Assembly: GCA_016867055.1 (NCBI GenBank)
Contig: VGKN01000117.1
Coordinates: 1-5,532 of the forward strand
Direction: 5' to 3'
DNA length: 5,532 bases
Source of the DNA: Candidatus Omnitrophota bacterium
Lineage (GTDB): Bacteria; Omnitrophota; Koll11; VGKN01
Made by a program: the position numbers and the translations under genes. Position 1 is the first letter of the stretch, and every line of letters starts with the position of its first letter. The notes under the pieces were generated by a model. It searched no databases and had not been told where the DNA came from. It worked only from the letters and a program-made list of their open reading frames with translations. Shown here in pieces: positions 5,528-5,532 of this stretch.

Positions 5528-5532
5528 TTACA

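Larger units (their letters stand above)
5265..5532. other. Stretch without a convincing gene; nested inverted repeats
   Basis: Neither strand gives an open frame with a recognisable protein; two roughly 65-70 residue frames overlap antisense to each other and neither has a Shine-Dalgarno. Instead there are several complementary blocks: ATTCGCT (5312-5318) with AGCGAAT (5371-5377), the nested set at 5360-5479, and the alternating hairpins at 5490-5527. The word CCTTGC or its complement occurs five times between 5385 and 5527. This could be a mobile-element end or a structured RNA continuing past the window. Confidence 0.5.

Overview
The window is an AT-rich bacterial segment in which every recognisable gene lies on the minus strand. 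It divides into a well-kept core (about 129-3076) and a decayed flank (about 3100-5260). The core reads, in transcription order, coaX (type III pantothenate kinase), groES, groEL. The chaperonin pair has its own sigma70-type promoter (-35 TTGATT, 17-nt spacer, -10 TATAAT) with a perfect CIRCE operator (TTAGCACTC-N9-GAGTGCTAA) directly downstream of the -10. This is the classic layout for HrcA-repressed heat-shock control. The organism is therefore a bacterium with an HrcA/CIRCE system and CoaX instead of the E. coli-type CoaA. The TPR-protein and small-gene neighbourhood gives me a weak impression of a candidate phylum such as Omnitrophota, but the window cannot settle the taxonomy.

Region by region: 1-128 holds two strong inverted repeats downstream of groEL. 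One is a probable terminator hairpin; the other is an inverted duplication with 26-bp arms, one of them interrupted by 18 nt. 129-2152 is groESL; its 101-nt intergenic gap contains hexamer repeats in opposite orientations that can pair. 2153-2311 is the CIRCE promoter region. 2312-3076 is coaX.

3116-3528 is a small multi-spanning membrane protein whose last helix and basic tail sit in another frame, so it is apparently frameshifted. 3541-3617 is a GC-rich hairpin-forming intergenic segment. 3651-4526 is a secreted or periplasmic TPR protein broken by one in-frame TAA with the 34-residue TPR period intact on both sides. 4619-4921 is a second, more degraded TPR relic without a start codon. 4919-4966 is a short tandem repeat. 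4964-5228 holds an N-terminal small-protein fragment and a nucleotidyltransferase fragment in different frames; the latter ends exactly at its DxD motif where the tandem repeat begins. 5232-5532 has no convincing gene but holds several nested inverted repeats.

The contrast is the main message: housekeeping genes are intact while the accessory genes upstream are each broken in a different way (nonsense, frameshift, truncation, fusion). I see no clear new defence or mobile system. The items most worth checking are the TAA inside the TPR gene, the structured non-coding segment at 5360-5527, and the repeat elements between genes.
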